Translations under genes and position numbers: made by a program
The notes under the pieces: generated by a model
The model's database searches: none
What the model was told of the DNA's origin: nothing
What the model saw: only the letters and a program-made list of their open reading frames with translations
Shown here: piece by piece, positions 1 to 7,969 of the stretch
How the letters are laid out: every line of letters begins with the position of its first letter
Numbering within the stretch: position 1 is the first letter of the stretch
Assembly: GCA_963789885.1 (NCBI GenBank)
Contig: CAWBNB010000033.1
Location: forward strand, 358,990 to 422,989
Source: DATEDA01 sp963789885
GTDB taxonomy: Bacteria > Pseudomonadota > Gammaproteobacteria > Burkholderiales > SG8-39
Direction: 5' to 3'
DNA length: 64,000 nt

Positions 1-265
1 GGATGCCGGCGGTGAGCGTGATGTCCTTGATCGCCACCGGAACGCCGTGCAGGGGGCCCCGCAGCCGACCTGCGGAGCGCTCGCGATCGGCGCGCTGCGC
101 CTCCGCCACGGCCTGATCGCCGCACACCGTGATGAACGCCTTGAGCGTCCCGTCCAGCGCGGCGATGCGCCCGAGACACGCCTCCACCAGCTCGGTCGAG
201 CGCACCTGCCCCGAAGCAATCGCCGCCGCGGCGGCCGACGCCGAGAGCCGGGTCAGATCCACCAT
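1..265 (-). CDS. Amidase (amidase-signature family), N-terminal part, cut by window edge
   Basis: The minus-strand reading from the ATG at 265 gives MVDLTRLSASAAAAAIASGQ, then RSTELVEACLGRIAALDG, and near the edge the phrase GPLHGVPVAIKD. That is the N-terminus of amidase-signature enzymes (GatA/AtzF/allophanate-hydrolase-like), where the Lys of the VAIKD stretch is the first member of the Ser-Ser-Lys triad. The serines lie beyond the window. The start is 3 bases after the stop of the upstream amidohydrolase, so the two are very likely co-transcribed. In a run of amidohydrolases and importers it probably hydrolyses a small amide or ureide. The substrate cannot be told from this fragment. Confidence 0.85.
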   Translation of the reverse strand, partial: MVDLTRLSASAAAAAIASGQVRSTELVEACLGRIAALDGTLKAFITVCGDQAVAEAQRADRERSAGRLRGPLHGVPVAIKDITLTAGI

Positions 266-268
266 GGG

Positions 269-1774
269 TTATCCGGGAAGCTTGGCCGCATGGGTTGAGC
301 CCGGGATCGGGTGCGCGAGGCAGCGCCGGTAGATCCGATCGGTCGGCGGCCACATCCGGCGCGCGTTGGCGTCCAGCTCGTCGAGGACGGGTCGCAGCTT
401 CTCGACCTCCTCCCGCACCTCGGCAAGGACGGCCGGTTCGTCGATGCGCGTCAGCCGGCCGGCGCGCATCACAGCCTCGCCGTCCACGAACACGGTGTCC
501 ACGCTCGCGCCGCGTTCGGCGTAGACGAGCTGCTGCAACGGGTTGTGCAGCGGGGTGAACGCGACCGAATCGGTGCGGTAGAGCACGAGGTCCGCGCGCA
601 TGCCTTCCTCGATCCGCCCGAGGCGGTCGCCGAGCCCGAGGGCGGTCGCGCCGCCGACCGTGCCGGCGCGCCAGATCTCCTCCACGCTCGGCCAGCGGCG
701 GAAATCGTCGCCGCGGAGCTTGGCGAGCGCTGCCGCGGACGAAACGGTCGTCAGCATGTTGCAGGTGTCCGTCGACGCACAGCCATCGGAGCCGAGGCCC
801 AGGTTGACGCCCGCCTCGATCAGTTCCCGCACCGGCGCGACGCCGGAGCCGATCCGCAGGTTGCTCCACGGATTGTGCTGCACGCTGGCGCCCGACCCGG
901 CGAGCAGCCGGATCTCTTCGGGGTCGAGCCACACCGCATGGACGAGCGAGGTCTTCGGCTTCAGGAAGCCGAGCCCGGACAGGTAGCGCACGAGCGTCTC
1001 GCCGTGCTGGACGAGCCCGGTCACGACCTGCAGCCGTGTCTCCTGCACGTGGATGATCATCGGGAGGTCGAACTCGTCCGCCAGCCGCCGCGCCTCACGC
1101 AGAAATCCCTCGGTGCAACGCTGGGGAGCCGAAGGGGCGACGATGAAGCCGACGCGCCGCTCGCGCGGGTGCCGCTCGCGCGCGAGCCGCCGGCAAAGCG
1201 CGAAGAACTGCTCGGGCGCGGCGCGCGGATACGCGGCGAGCGTCTTGCGGACCTCCTCCGGAAACTCTTCCTCGGCGTACGGCAGCGCCTGGAAGAAGGG
1301 TTTGTCCATCATGCTGATGCCGACGAGCGCGCGCAGGCCGATGTCCTCGTACGCCTGGTGTACGGCAGCGAGGTGCTCCGGATCGAGCTGCGGCGCGATG
1401 TTGAGGTCGTCGACGACGGTCGTCGTACCGCTGCGCAGTGCTTCGATCGCGCCGATCAGCGTCCGGAGATAGATCTGGCGCGCGGAATAGGGGTAGCCGT
1501 TCGGGGGACGGACGTAGAAGCTCCACTGCTCGAGCGGCAGGTTGTCGTAGCGACCCTTCTGGAAGTGCTCGTGCGAGTGAAGGTGCCCGTTCACCAGACC
1601 GGGCGTCGCGAGCAGCGAGCTGCCGTCGATCGTCGTGCCCGCGGAAGGTGCAAGCGCGCCGGGCGGCGCGATCCGCAGGATCGCGGTCCCGTCGAGAAGG
1701 AGATCGACGCGCCGCGGGTTGCGGAAGCCCTCGCTGTCCGCGGCGAGGACGTTGCGGATCAGGATCGAGGCCAT
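269..1774 (-). CDS. Amidohydrolase family protein (chlorohydrolase / S-adenosylhomocysteine-deaminase-like)
   Basis: This is a 501-residue metal-dependent hydrolase of the TrzN/AtzA/MtaD type, which removes amino or other groups from heterocycles in the cytoplasm. Visible motifs are the metal pair HLHSHEHF (about residue 63), the HVQET strand (about 240), HAVWLD (about 275) and LGSDGCASTDT (about 325), where the Asp is the catalytic residue of the family. The next gene upstream, a permease, stops 4 bases before its ATG, and an amidase follows after 3 bases. It is a paralogue of the protein at 11006-12514. Each is linked to a racemase-fold enzyme and a transporter. The substrate is unknown; an N-heterocycle or guanidino compound fits the surroundings. 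Confidence 0.85.
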   Translation of the reverse strand: MASILIRNVLAADSEGFRNPRRVDLLLDGTAILRIAPPGALAPSAGTTIDGSSLLATPGLVNGHLHSHEHFQKGRYDNLPLEQWSFYVRPPNGYPYSARQIYLRTLIGAIEALRSGTTTVVDDLNIAPQLDPEHLAAVHQAYEDIGLRALVGISMMDKPFFQALPYAEEEFPEEVRKTLAAYPRAAPEQFFALCRRLARERHPRERRVGFIVAPSAPQRCTEGFLREARRLADEFDLPMIIHVQETRLQVVTGLVQHGETLVRYLSGLGFLKPKTSLVHAVWLDPEEIRLLAGSGASVQHNPWSNLRIGSGVAPVRELIEAGVNLGLGSDGCASTDTCNMLTTVSSAAALAKLRGDDFRRWPSVEEIWRAGTVGGATALGLGDRLGRIEEGMRADLVLYRTDSVAFTPLHNPLQQLVYAERGASVDTVFVDGEAVMRAGRLTRIDEPAVLAEVREEVEKLRPVLDELDANARRMWPPTDRIYRRCLAHPIPGSTHAAKLPG

Positions 1775-1777
1775 TCG

Positions 1778-2584
1778 CTAGCGCAGCTGGCGCGTGAGTC
1801 CCACGAACCGGTCCATGACCAGCACCAGGACGAGGGTCAGCACCACCAGCGCGCCCGAGACAGCCGCCACCCTGACGTCCAGGCTGCCTTCCATGAGCTG
1901 CCACATGCGGATCGGCAGCACCACCGTGCGGGCATCGGAGAGGAAGAGCGACACCGGCACGTTGTCGAACGACGAGAGGAACGCGATGAAGGCGCCGGCG
2001 AGGACGCCGGGACGGATCGCCGGCAGGATCACGTGGCGGAACGTGAACCAGCCGGAGGCGCCCAGGCTCTGCGAGCATTCGACCAGTGCCGGGTCGAGCC
2101 GCGCGAGCGCCGCCACCGTGGTGCGCAGCACGAGCGGCACGCACACGATGACGTGGCCGGCGATCAACGTGTAGATCGACAGCGGGACCCTGAGCCAGCT
2201 GAGGAGCATGACGATCGCGAGCCCGAGCGCGATCGCCGGCAGGATCAGCGGCGACATGAACACGTTGTCGAGGAAACGCGCGACGAGCGACCGGCCGCGC
2301 GCGATGTAGAGCGCCGCCGGGACGGCGAGCGCGATGGCGATCGCGGTCGCCGCCGCGGCGACGAGCACGCTGTTCGAGGTCGCGTCGATGAGATCCTCGG
2401 AGTCGGCGAGCGCGAGGAACGGCCGCAGCGAGTAAGCGGGCGGCGGAAAGCGGATCGTCGGCGTGTCGTTGAAGGCGGCGATGAGCACCACCAGGGTCGG
2501 CGCCACCAGCACCACGATCGCCGCCAGGGCGAGCGCCCACATCGTCGCGTAGAAGCTCGCGTCCAGGAGCCGCCGTCCGCTCAC
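1778..2584 (-). CDS. ABC transporter inner-membrane permease (PotC-like)
   Basis: This is the second permease of a spermidine/putrescine-type importer. The protein is about 268 aa from a GTG start at 2584 (VSGRRLLDASFY), which puts the first membrane segment (ALALAAIVVLVAPTLVVLIA) close to the N-terminus. An internal ATG at 2542 is possible but would clip that region. Six hydrophobic segments and the binding-protein-dependent EAA-type loop (LVECSQSLGASGWFTFRHVILP, around residue 165) are visible; this loop docks the ATPase. It follows the PotB-like permease by 68 bases and belongs to the four-gene importer at 1778-5672. Confidence 0.85.
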   Translation of the reverse strand: MSGRRLLDASFYATMWALALAAIVVLVAPTLVVLIAAFNDTPTIRFPPPAYSLRPFLALADSEDLIDATSNSVLVAAAATAIAIALAVPAALYIARGRSLVARFLDNVFMSPLILPAIALGLAIVMLLSWLRVPLSIYTLIAGHVIVCVPLVLRTTVAALARLDPALVECSQSLGASGWFTFRHVILPAIRPGVLAGAFIAFLSSFDNVPVSLFLSDARTVVLPIRMWQLMEGSLDVRVAAVSGALVVLTLVLVLVMDRFVGLTRQLR

Positions 2585-2652
2585 TGGACGATCCTCGCGC
2601 CAAGCGCTCGGGATTCGCGCTTGGGGCGGCCCGGCGCGCTCATACGCCGCCT

Positions 2653-3504
2653 CTACGCGCTCGCATAGCCGCGGCTCGCCCGGCCGAGCTGGTTGAACGC
2701 GGTCACGAGCGCGAGCACCGTGACGAGCAGCACGATCGACACGGTCGCCGCGAACGGCCAGTTGTTGAGCGAGATCGCCTGCTGGTAGATGAGCAGCGGC
2801 ATGTAGATCAGCCGGCCGCCGCCGACGATCGTCTGGGTGACGAACGCGGTCACCGACGCGGCGTAGACGAGCATCGCGCCGGCGATCATCCCCGGCAGGG
2901 TGAGCGGCAGGGTGACGCTGAAGAACGTCCGCCAGGCGCTCGCGCCGAGCGAGATCGACGCCTCGTGGATGCGCGGGTCGAGCTGGGCGAACGCGGTCAT
3001 GAGCGGCAGGACCATGAGCGGCATCTGGATCTGCGCGAGCGCGACCACGACCGCGCCCTCGGTATAGAGCAGCCGCAGCGGTGCGTCGATCAGGCCGAGC
3101 TGCAGCAGCGCCGAGTTGACGATCCCCTGGCGTCCGAGGATGACGATCCAGGCGAACGTCCGCACCACGACGCTGGTGAGGAGCGGCAGGATGATGACGA
3201 AGAGGATGAGCGTCTGCACCCTGCGCGATGCCCGGCTGTGGAGCCATGCGAGCGGATAGCCGAGCAGCAGGCAGAGCGCCGTGGTCTTGGCCCCGAGCCA
3301 GAGCGTCTCGGCGAGCGAACTGCGCGACAGCGGATCGGCGAAGAACTTGAAGTAGTACGCCAGTCCGACGAACGAGCGGTCGGTCTCCGAGGTGAGGCTG
3401 ATCGCGAGCATGATGGCGAGCGGCGCCGCGAAGAACGCGGCGAAATAGAGCGCGAGCGGCAGGCCGAGCTGCCACTCGCGCGCCGGCGCGGCCGCCGTCG
3501 TCAT
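2653..3504 (-). CDS. ABC transporter inner-membrane permease (PotB-like)
   Basis: This 283-aa permease is the first membrane subunit of the importer. It has a hydrophobic N-terminal segment (LGLPLALYFAAFFAAPLAIM) and a cluster of further membrane helices. The EAA-like coupling loop reads HEASISLGASAWRTFFSVTLP, around residue 180. Size and order fit PotB/AfuB-type subunits. It lies 10 bases downstream of the substrate-binding protein and precedes the PotC-like permease. Confidence 0.87.
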   Translation of the reverse strand: MTTAAAPAREWQLGLPLALYFAAFFAAPLAIMLAISLTSETDRSFVGLAYYFKFFADPLSRSSLAETLWLGAKTTALCLLLGYPLAWLHSRASRRVQTLILFVIILPLLTSVVVRTFAWIVILGRQGIVNSALLQLGLIDAPLRLLYTEGAVVVALAQIQMPLMVLPLMTAFAQLDPRIHEASISLGASAWRTFFSVTLPLTLPGMIAGAMLVYAASVTAFVTQTIVGGGRLIYMPLLIYQQAISLNNWPFAATVSIVLLVTVLALVTAFNQLGRASRGYASA

Positions 3505-3514
3505 CGAGCTGCGG

Positions 3515-4561
3515 TCAGACCTTGATCTCGCGGTTGAAGCGGTCGATCAGCTGCGGCCGGATCTTGTTGATCTCCGCCCAGTCGAGGAGCACGCCCTTCT
3601 TCAGCATGTCCGGGACGCTCGACCCGAGCATCGCCACCTCCGGCGGGAACTTCACCTTGCTCGAGGTGGAGAGCGAGAAGTACGGCTTGTCGAGCATCGC
3701 CTGCTGCACCGCGGGGCTGAGGGCGATGTCGATGTACTTGACCGCGGCGTCGAACTGCTTGGTGTTCTTGACGATGTTGAGCGTGGTCCGCACCATCACC
3801 GGGCCGGTTTCGGGCACGGCGAAATCGATGTCCACGCCCTTGCTCTTCAGCAGCAGAGTGTTGTTGAAGTAGTTCGGCGCGATGTCGATCTCGCCCTGCT
3901 GGAAGAGCGCGACCAGCGCGCCCGGGCTCGGCGCGACGCTCCCGACGCTCGGCAGCAGCTCCTTGATCTTCGCGAAGGCGGGCTCGAAGTTGCGCTCGCT
4001 GCCGCCGTTCACCTTGGCGATCTCGCACATGTAGGCGGTGCCGAGGCTGGAGGCGAGGCCGGTGAGGCCGACGCGGCCCTTGTACTCCTTCTTCCAGAGG
4101 TCGTTCCAGCTCTTCGGCTTCGCGACCTTCTTCGGGTTGTAGGCGAGCCCGATCGCCTGGACGGTGATGACCGGGCCGGTGTTGTCGAACCCGCGGAACT
4201 GCTCGGGCAGGTCCTTGAAGTTCGGGCTGCGGCTGTCGGGGAACTTGGCGAAGATGTCGTCCTTGAGCACGTTGATGAGCGGCCCCTCGTCGAACAGCAC
4301 GACGTCGAACGGGGGGGTGTCGCGTGCGGCCATGATCTTGGCGACCACGTCGACGACGAGGATCGGGCTCCACGTCGGGTCGATCCCCTGCTTGCGCAAG
4401 GCGGGCGCGAAGACGTTCCGGAAGAGCTCCTCGTAGATGCCCGGGTACGTGTTGCCGACCAGCTTGGCGGCTTGCGCCCGGGCGAGCCCGGGTGCGACCG
4501 CGCCCGCGGCGAGCGCGGCGCCGGAGCCGAGGAAGCGGCGGCGGGAGAGGGACAGGCTCAT
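3515..4561 (-). CDS. ABC transporter periplasmic substrate-binding protein (PotD-like), Tat signal
   Basis: This 348-aa extracytoplasmic binding protein of the spermidine/putrescine or Fe3+ type (SBP family 8) brings the ligand to the permease pair encoded downstream. The chosen ATG at 4561 is preceded by AAGGAG about 7 bases upstream. It gives MSLSLSRRRFLGSGAALAAG, a twin-arginine signal (RRRFLG), with a likely cleavage after the ALARAQA stretch. An ATG 42 bases further up would put extra residues before the Tat motif and is less likely. The ligand is not deducible. Polyamines are the family name-giver, but many members in catabolic clusters bind other small organic molecules. Confidence 0.88.
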   Translation of the reverse strand: MSLSLSRRRFLGSGAALAAGAVAPGLARAQAAKLVGNTYPGIYEELFRNVFAPALRKQGIDPTWSPILVVDVVAKIMAARDTPPFDVVLFDEGPLINVLKDDIFAKFPDSRSPNFKDLPEQFRGFDNTGPVITVQAIGLAYNPKKVAKPKSWNDLWKKEYKGRVGLTGLASSLGTAYMCEIAKVNGGSERNFEPAFAKIKELLPSVGSVAPSPGALVALFQQGEIDIAPNYFNNTLLLKSKGVDIDFAVPETGPVMVRTTLNIVKNTKQFDAAVKYIDIALSPAVQQAMLDKPYFSLSTSSKVKFPPEVAMLGSSVPDMLKKGVLLDWAEINKIRPQLIDRFNREIKV

Positions 4562-4580
4562 GGCAGGACTCCTTCGTGGG

Positions 4581-5672
4581 TCAACGGGGGAAGACGCGCG
4601 CACCGTCGGGTTCGACGATGCTCAGTGCGACCGGCTCGCCGGCGGCGACGATGCGTTGGCTCGAGCTGCGGGCCGCGGCGACCTTGAGGCGGTCGCCGCG
4701 GGCGGTCTCGACCTCGTACAGCAGGTTCGGCCCGATCGGCATCGCGATCACGACCTTCGCGTCGAGGACGCCCTTCGTGCCGGGCCCGGCGAGGGCGAGG
4801 TTCTCGGGGCGCACCGAAAGCCACACCGCTGCGTCCGGCGCCGGCGCGGCCGCACTCCGCAGCGCGACGGTGCCGCCGCCGTCGAGCGCGATCGCGAGGC
4901 GCCCGTCCGCGGCCGGGCGGACCGTACCGGGAAGCAGGTTGGTGGTGCCGATGAACTGGCTCACGAACAGGTCGCTCGGCTCGTCGTACAGCGCGACCGG
5001 CGGGGCGTACTGGTGGATCCGCCCCTGGTTCATGACCGCGATGCGGTCGGACATGCTCATCGCCTCGTCCTGGTCGTGCGTCACCATCACCGCGGTGATC
5101 CCGAGCTCGCGCTGCAGGCGCTTGATCTCGATCTGCATGTCGAGCCGGAGGTTGCGGTCGAGCGCGCTGAACGGCTCGTCGAGGAGCAGGATGCGCGGCT
5201 TCACCGCGATCACCCGCGCGAGCGCGACACGCTGCTGCTGGCCGCCGGAGAGCGCGCGCGGCAGGCGGTCGCGCAACGGCTTGAGCCGCACGAGCTCGAG
5301 CACCTCGTCGACGCGCTCGGCGATCGCAGCCTTCGACGCGCCCTGCGCCTTCAGCCCGTAGCCGACGTTCTCGGCGACGGTCATGTGCGGAAACAGCGCG
5401 TAGCTCTGGAACACGATCCCGACGCCGCGGCCTCCCGGCGGGAGGTGATTGATGCTCTCGCCGTCGAGCAGCACCTCGCCCGCGTCGGGCCGCACGAATC
5501 CCGCGATCGATCGGAGCAGCGTCGTCTTGCCGCAGCCCGAAGGACCGAGGAGCGCCACGAGCTCGCCGGCGGGAATGTCGACCGAGACGTCGTCGAGGGC
5601 GATCGTTCCGCCGTAGCGATGGGTGACGCGGCGGACCGCGAGCGTGTGGGCGCGTGCCGCGGCGCTGGTCAT
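4581..5672 (-). CDS. ABC transporter ATP-binding protein (PotA-like)
   Basis: This 363-aa ATPase powers the importer. It shows Walker A LLGPSGCGKTTLLRS (about residue 38), a Q-loop in GIVFQSYALF, the signature LSGGQQQRVALARV, Walker B RILLLDEPFSALD, and the switch His in MVTHDQDEA. The C-terminal about 110 residues form a TOBE-type regulatory domain typical of PotA/MalK-class proteins. The ATG at 5672 overlaps the TGA of the racemase-fold gene (ATGA, 5669-5672), which argues for translational coupling. The binding-protein gene begins 19 bases downstream. Confidence 0.92.
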   Translation of the reverse strand: MTSAAARAHTLAVRRVTHRYGGTIALDDVSVDIPAGELVALLGPSGCGKTTLLRSIAGFVRPDAGEVLLDGESINHLPPGGRGVGIVFQSYALFPHMTVAENVGYGLKAQGASKAAIAERVDEVLELVRLKPLRDRLPRALSGGQQQRVALARVIAVKPRILLLDEPFSALDRNLRLDMQIEIKRLQRELGITAVMVTHDQDEAMSMSDRIAVMNQGRIHQYAPPVALYDEPSDLFVSQFIGTTNLLPGTVRPAADGRLAIALDGGGTVALRSAAAPAPDAAVWLSVRPENLALAGPGTKGVLDAKVVIAMPIGPNLLYEVETARGDRLKVAAARSSSQRIVAAGEPVALSIVEPDGARVFPR

Positions 5673-6397
5673 GCGACCTCCCGGAAGAGCCGCCCCCAGC
5701 GCCGGATCCGCTGCGGAGCAGCGCCGGCGAGCTTCAGCGACTTCCACACCACGGTCGCTATGGTGTCGTACATCGGGATTCCCGTCTCGCCCTCGAGCTC
5801 CTCGACGAGGCGCGCGCTCTGGAGGCCGGTGCAGAGGAAAGTGATCGCGTCGGGCCTGGCCTTCGCCACTGCGCGCGTCATCTCCCGGAGCTGGTCGAAG
5901 GTCGCCTCGGAGAACGACCAGTTGTCCTGCCAGCCGAGGTGGCGCTCGGCGACGCATTCGAAACCGGCGGCGGCGTAGTTCGCGATGATCTTCGCCTGGA
6001 CGTCGTCGCGATAGGGGGTCACCAACCCGAATCGCTTCACGCCGGTCGACCGGAACACCTCGTTCAGCGCGAGGACCGACGTGCAGGCGGGGATGCCGGT
6101 CGCCTCGGTGATGCGGCGGCACAGCCGCTCGTCCGAGTCGAAGCCGAGCCAGCCCGCGGAAGTGCCGTTCCAGCCGATCGTGTGCACCTTCGCGTCCGCG
6201 AGGAGCGCCGCGGCGCGGAGGATCTCGGTGTCGTCGAACTGCGCCAGCGCGGCGCTCGACAGGGCGATCTCGGTGACGCGGAACCGCCCGAAATGCGCGC
6301 TCGCCTCGGGGATCTCCGCGAGCATCGCAGCGGTGATCGGCTCGAGCCGGGTGTTCGAGGAAGGGGTGAGCATCCCGAGGAGGATCCGGTCGGTCAC
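5669..6397 (-). CDS. Asp/Glu racemase-fold protein, maleate isomerase / arylmalonate decarboxylase-like
   Basis: The 242-aa protein matches the maleate cis-trans isomerase / arylmalonate decarboxylase branch of the Asp/Glu racemase superfamily. The N-terminus has GMLTPSSNTRLEP. At the first catalytic-Cys position the sequence is WNGTSAGW (Gly, no Cys). The second Cys is present in LCTGLQSA, and GLVTPY supplies the family Tyr. Arylmalonate decarboxylase also has Gly at site 1 and a single catalytic Cys at site 2, so decarboxylase-like chemistry is a better guess than two-base racemisation. This is inference. It overlaps the ABC ATPase gene by 4 bases and has a paralogue at 12511-13245. Confidence 0.8.
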   Translation of the reverse strand: MTDRILLGMLTPSSNTRLEPITAAMLAEIPEASAHFGRFRVTEIALSSAALAQFDDTEILRAAALLADAKVHTIGWNGTSAGWLGFDSDERLCRRITEATGIPACTSVLALNEVFRSTGVKRFGLVTPYRDDVQAKIIANYAAAGFECVAERHLGWQDNWSFSEATFDQLREMTRAVAKARPDAITFLCTGLQSARLVEELEGETGIPMYDTIATVVWKSLKLAGAAPQRIRRWGRLFREVA

Positions 6398-6448
6398 GGG
6401 CGGCGATCGGCGGAAGTCAGGTCGGGATTGTGCGTCGGGACGGAGAAA

Positions 6449-6935
6449 TCATGTTTTCTGCACCCGCCGGCCGTAGTGATCGATCAGCACTGCTGCCGCC
6501 TCCTCCTCGAGCACCGGTCCGACGACCTCGACCGCGTGCATGCCGCGCGCGAGCACCTCTCGGCAGGAAAGGAGCAACTCGTCGACGCCCGGCCGTGCGA
6601 GCTCGCGCATCCGCGCGACCGGGAGCGCGTAGACCAGCCGCCGGACCCCCGACCAGTAGATGGCACCCGAGCACATCGCGCAAGGCTCGCCCGTCGCGTA
6701 GACGGTGCAGCCGGTGAGGGTCGTCGGCGTCGAACCGACGCGACGCTTCGCGCATCAGGTTGAGCTCGGCGTGCCCGGTGCAGTCGCGGTCCGTCACCTG
6801 CGTGTTCGCGGCGGTAAGGATCAGCTCGCCGCGCTCGTCGGCAAGCGCCGCGCCGTACGGCTCGTCGCCCCGGGCGCTCGCCTCGCGCGAGACTGCGATG
6901 GCGGCGCGGAGGTGCCGCTCGTCGTCCGGGCGCAT
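6449..6935 (-). CDS. Nucleoside/guanine deaminase family protein (CDA fold), one frameshift
   Basis: The zinc-binding cytidine-deaminase fold is split over two frames. The first half carries the catalytic HAE (GHAELNLMREASRRFDAD). After a +1 shift within about 6713-6730 the second half carries TGEPCAMCSGAIYWSG, the PCxxC zinc motif. The two halves join without loss if one base is removed, giving about 161 aa. That length and the PCAMC-SGAIYWSG text resemble guanine deaminases and TadA-like nucleoside deaminases. Such an enzyme would remove an amino group from a purine in the cytoplasm, upstream of urate-type degradation. The frameshift is more likely an assembly error than decay. Confidence 0.75.
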
Positions 6936-6959
6936 CGCCCGCTCAGTCCGACACGACCC

Positions 6960-7421
6960 TCAGCCCGGCAGCACCGACGCCGATTGCGTCCACGGCGTGA
7001 TCTGGAACGGCAGGTGGTGCGGCTGCGACGCGTCGTAGATGTCGAACTCGAGGATCAGCTTGGTGTAATAGCCGCCCGGCACCTTGGCGCCGATCTTCTT
7101 GTAGTAGTCGCCGACGTAGACGACGGCCTGGTAGCGGCCGGTCTTGATCGTTTCCGGCGTGAGCAGCGGGCCCTCGGGCGGGCGGCCATCGGCGTTCGAG
7201 ACGACCGACTTGAGCGTCCTGGCAGCGCTGCCGTCCAGGGCGAGAAGATCGATGCGGATGCCGTTGGCGGGCGTGCCGGTGTAGAGGTCGAGGACGTGCG
7301 CGGTGACGCGCCCGCCGGTGGCCTGGGCGGCCGCCGGCTTCGGGGCGGCGGCGAGCGCGGCGGCGGCGAGCGCGGCGCCGGCGACGAGGAAGTCCCTGCG
7401 ATCGCGAGATTCGGTGGTCAT
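6960..7421 (-). CDS. Transthyretin-like / 5-hydroxyisourate hydrolase family protein, divergent C-terminus, exported
   Basis: The 153-aa protein has a Tat-like signal (RRDFLVAGAALAAAALAAAP) and then a transthyretin-like domain: HVLDLYTGTPANGIRIDL, DGRPPEGPLL and PGGYYTKLILEFDIYD. Family enzymes open 5-hydroxyisourate to OHCU in urate breakdown. The C-terminus here reads HHLPFQITPWTQSASVLPG and lacks the YRGS tetrapeptide that marks true 5-hydroxyisourate hydrolases. The tandem copy just upstream keeps it. This member may therefore have another ligand or only assist. The export signal would place it in the periplasm. Confidence 0.78.
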   Translation of the reverse strand: MTTESRDRRDFLVAGAALAAAALAAAPKPAAAQATGGRVTAHVLDLYTGTPANGIRIDLLALDGSAARTLKSVVSNADGRPPEGPLLTPETIKTGRYQAVVYVGDYYKKIGAKVPGGYYTKLILEFDIYDASQPHHLPFQITPWTQSASVLPG

Positions 7422-7458
7422 GGTTCCCTCTTCGGTCGGTTGGCGGTTGCGGATGCGA

Positions 7459-7911
7459 TCAGCTGCCGCGATAGGTCATGTAGCTCCACGGCGAGAAGTA
7501 GAGCGGCACGTGATAGCGCGACGTCGCGTCGTAGATCGCCACGCGGATCGGCACGACGTCGAGGAACTCGGGCGTGGTCTGCTGGATGCCGGCGCGCTTG
7601 TAGTACTCGGCGACATGGAAGACGATCTCGTAGCGGCCGACTTTCATGTCGTTCTCGTTGAGCAGGTTCTCGGTCACCCGGCCCTCGTCATTGGCGCGCA
7701 CCGTCTTGAGGAGCCTGCGGGTGTCGCCTTCCACCGCGTAGAGGTCGATCCGGATCCCGGCCGCCTGCTTGCCGGTGTAGGTGTCGAGGGCGTGGGTGGA
7801 GAGCTTCGGCGGCAGCTTCTGCGCCTGCGCCGTCGCGGCGCCGGCAGCGGCGAGCGCGCCGATGGCGAGCCCGGCCTGAATGAACTCCCTGCGGTGAGCT
7901 TCAGTGGTCAT
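7459..7911 (-). CDS. 5-Hydroxyisourate hydrolase (transthyretin-like), exported
   Basis: The 150-aa protein has an N-terminal HRREFIQAGLAIGALAAAG that resembles a Tat or Sec signal, and then STHALDTYTGKQAAGIRIDL. It ends in YHVPLYFSPWSYMTYRGS, the complete family terminus including the catalytic-site YRGS. Known members hydrolyse 5-hydroxyisourate, the product of urate oxidation. PuuD at 19199-20408 could supply that substrate. The gene is 37 bases upstream of its paralogue and 58 bases downstream of the TRAP large-permease gene in transcription order. The signal peptide is unusual for this normally cytoplasmic enzyme. Confidence 0.87.
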   Translation of the reverse strand: MTTEAHRREFIQAGLAIGALAAAGAATAQAQKLPPKLSTHALDTYTGKQAAGIRIDLYAVEGDTRRLLKTVRANDEGRVTENLLNENDMKVGRYEIVFHVAEYYKRAGIQQTTPEFLDVVPIRVAIYDATSRYHVPLYFSPWSYMTYRGS

Positions 7912-7969
7912 GAGAGTCTCCGGTGTTGACGGTGAAGTGCAAGCGAGCCCCGGTGCGCTGGAATCGCGT

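Noticed and set aside
311..2668. Plus-strand 785-codon open reading across the first amidohydrolase and permease
   Set aside because: It is antisense to well-supported genes, is rich in Arg/His/Asp/Glu from the high GC third position, and has no domain text.
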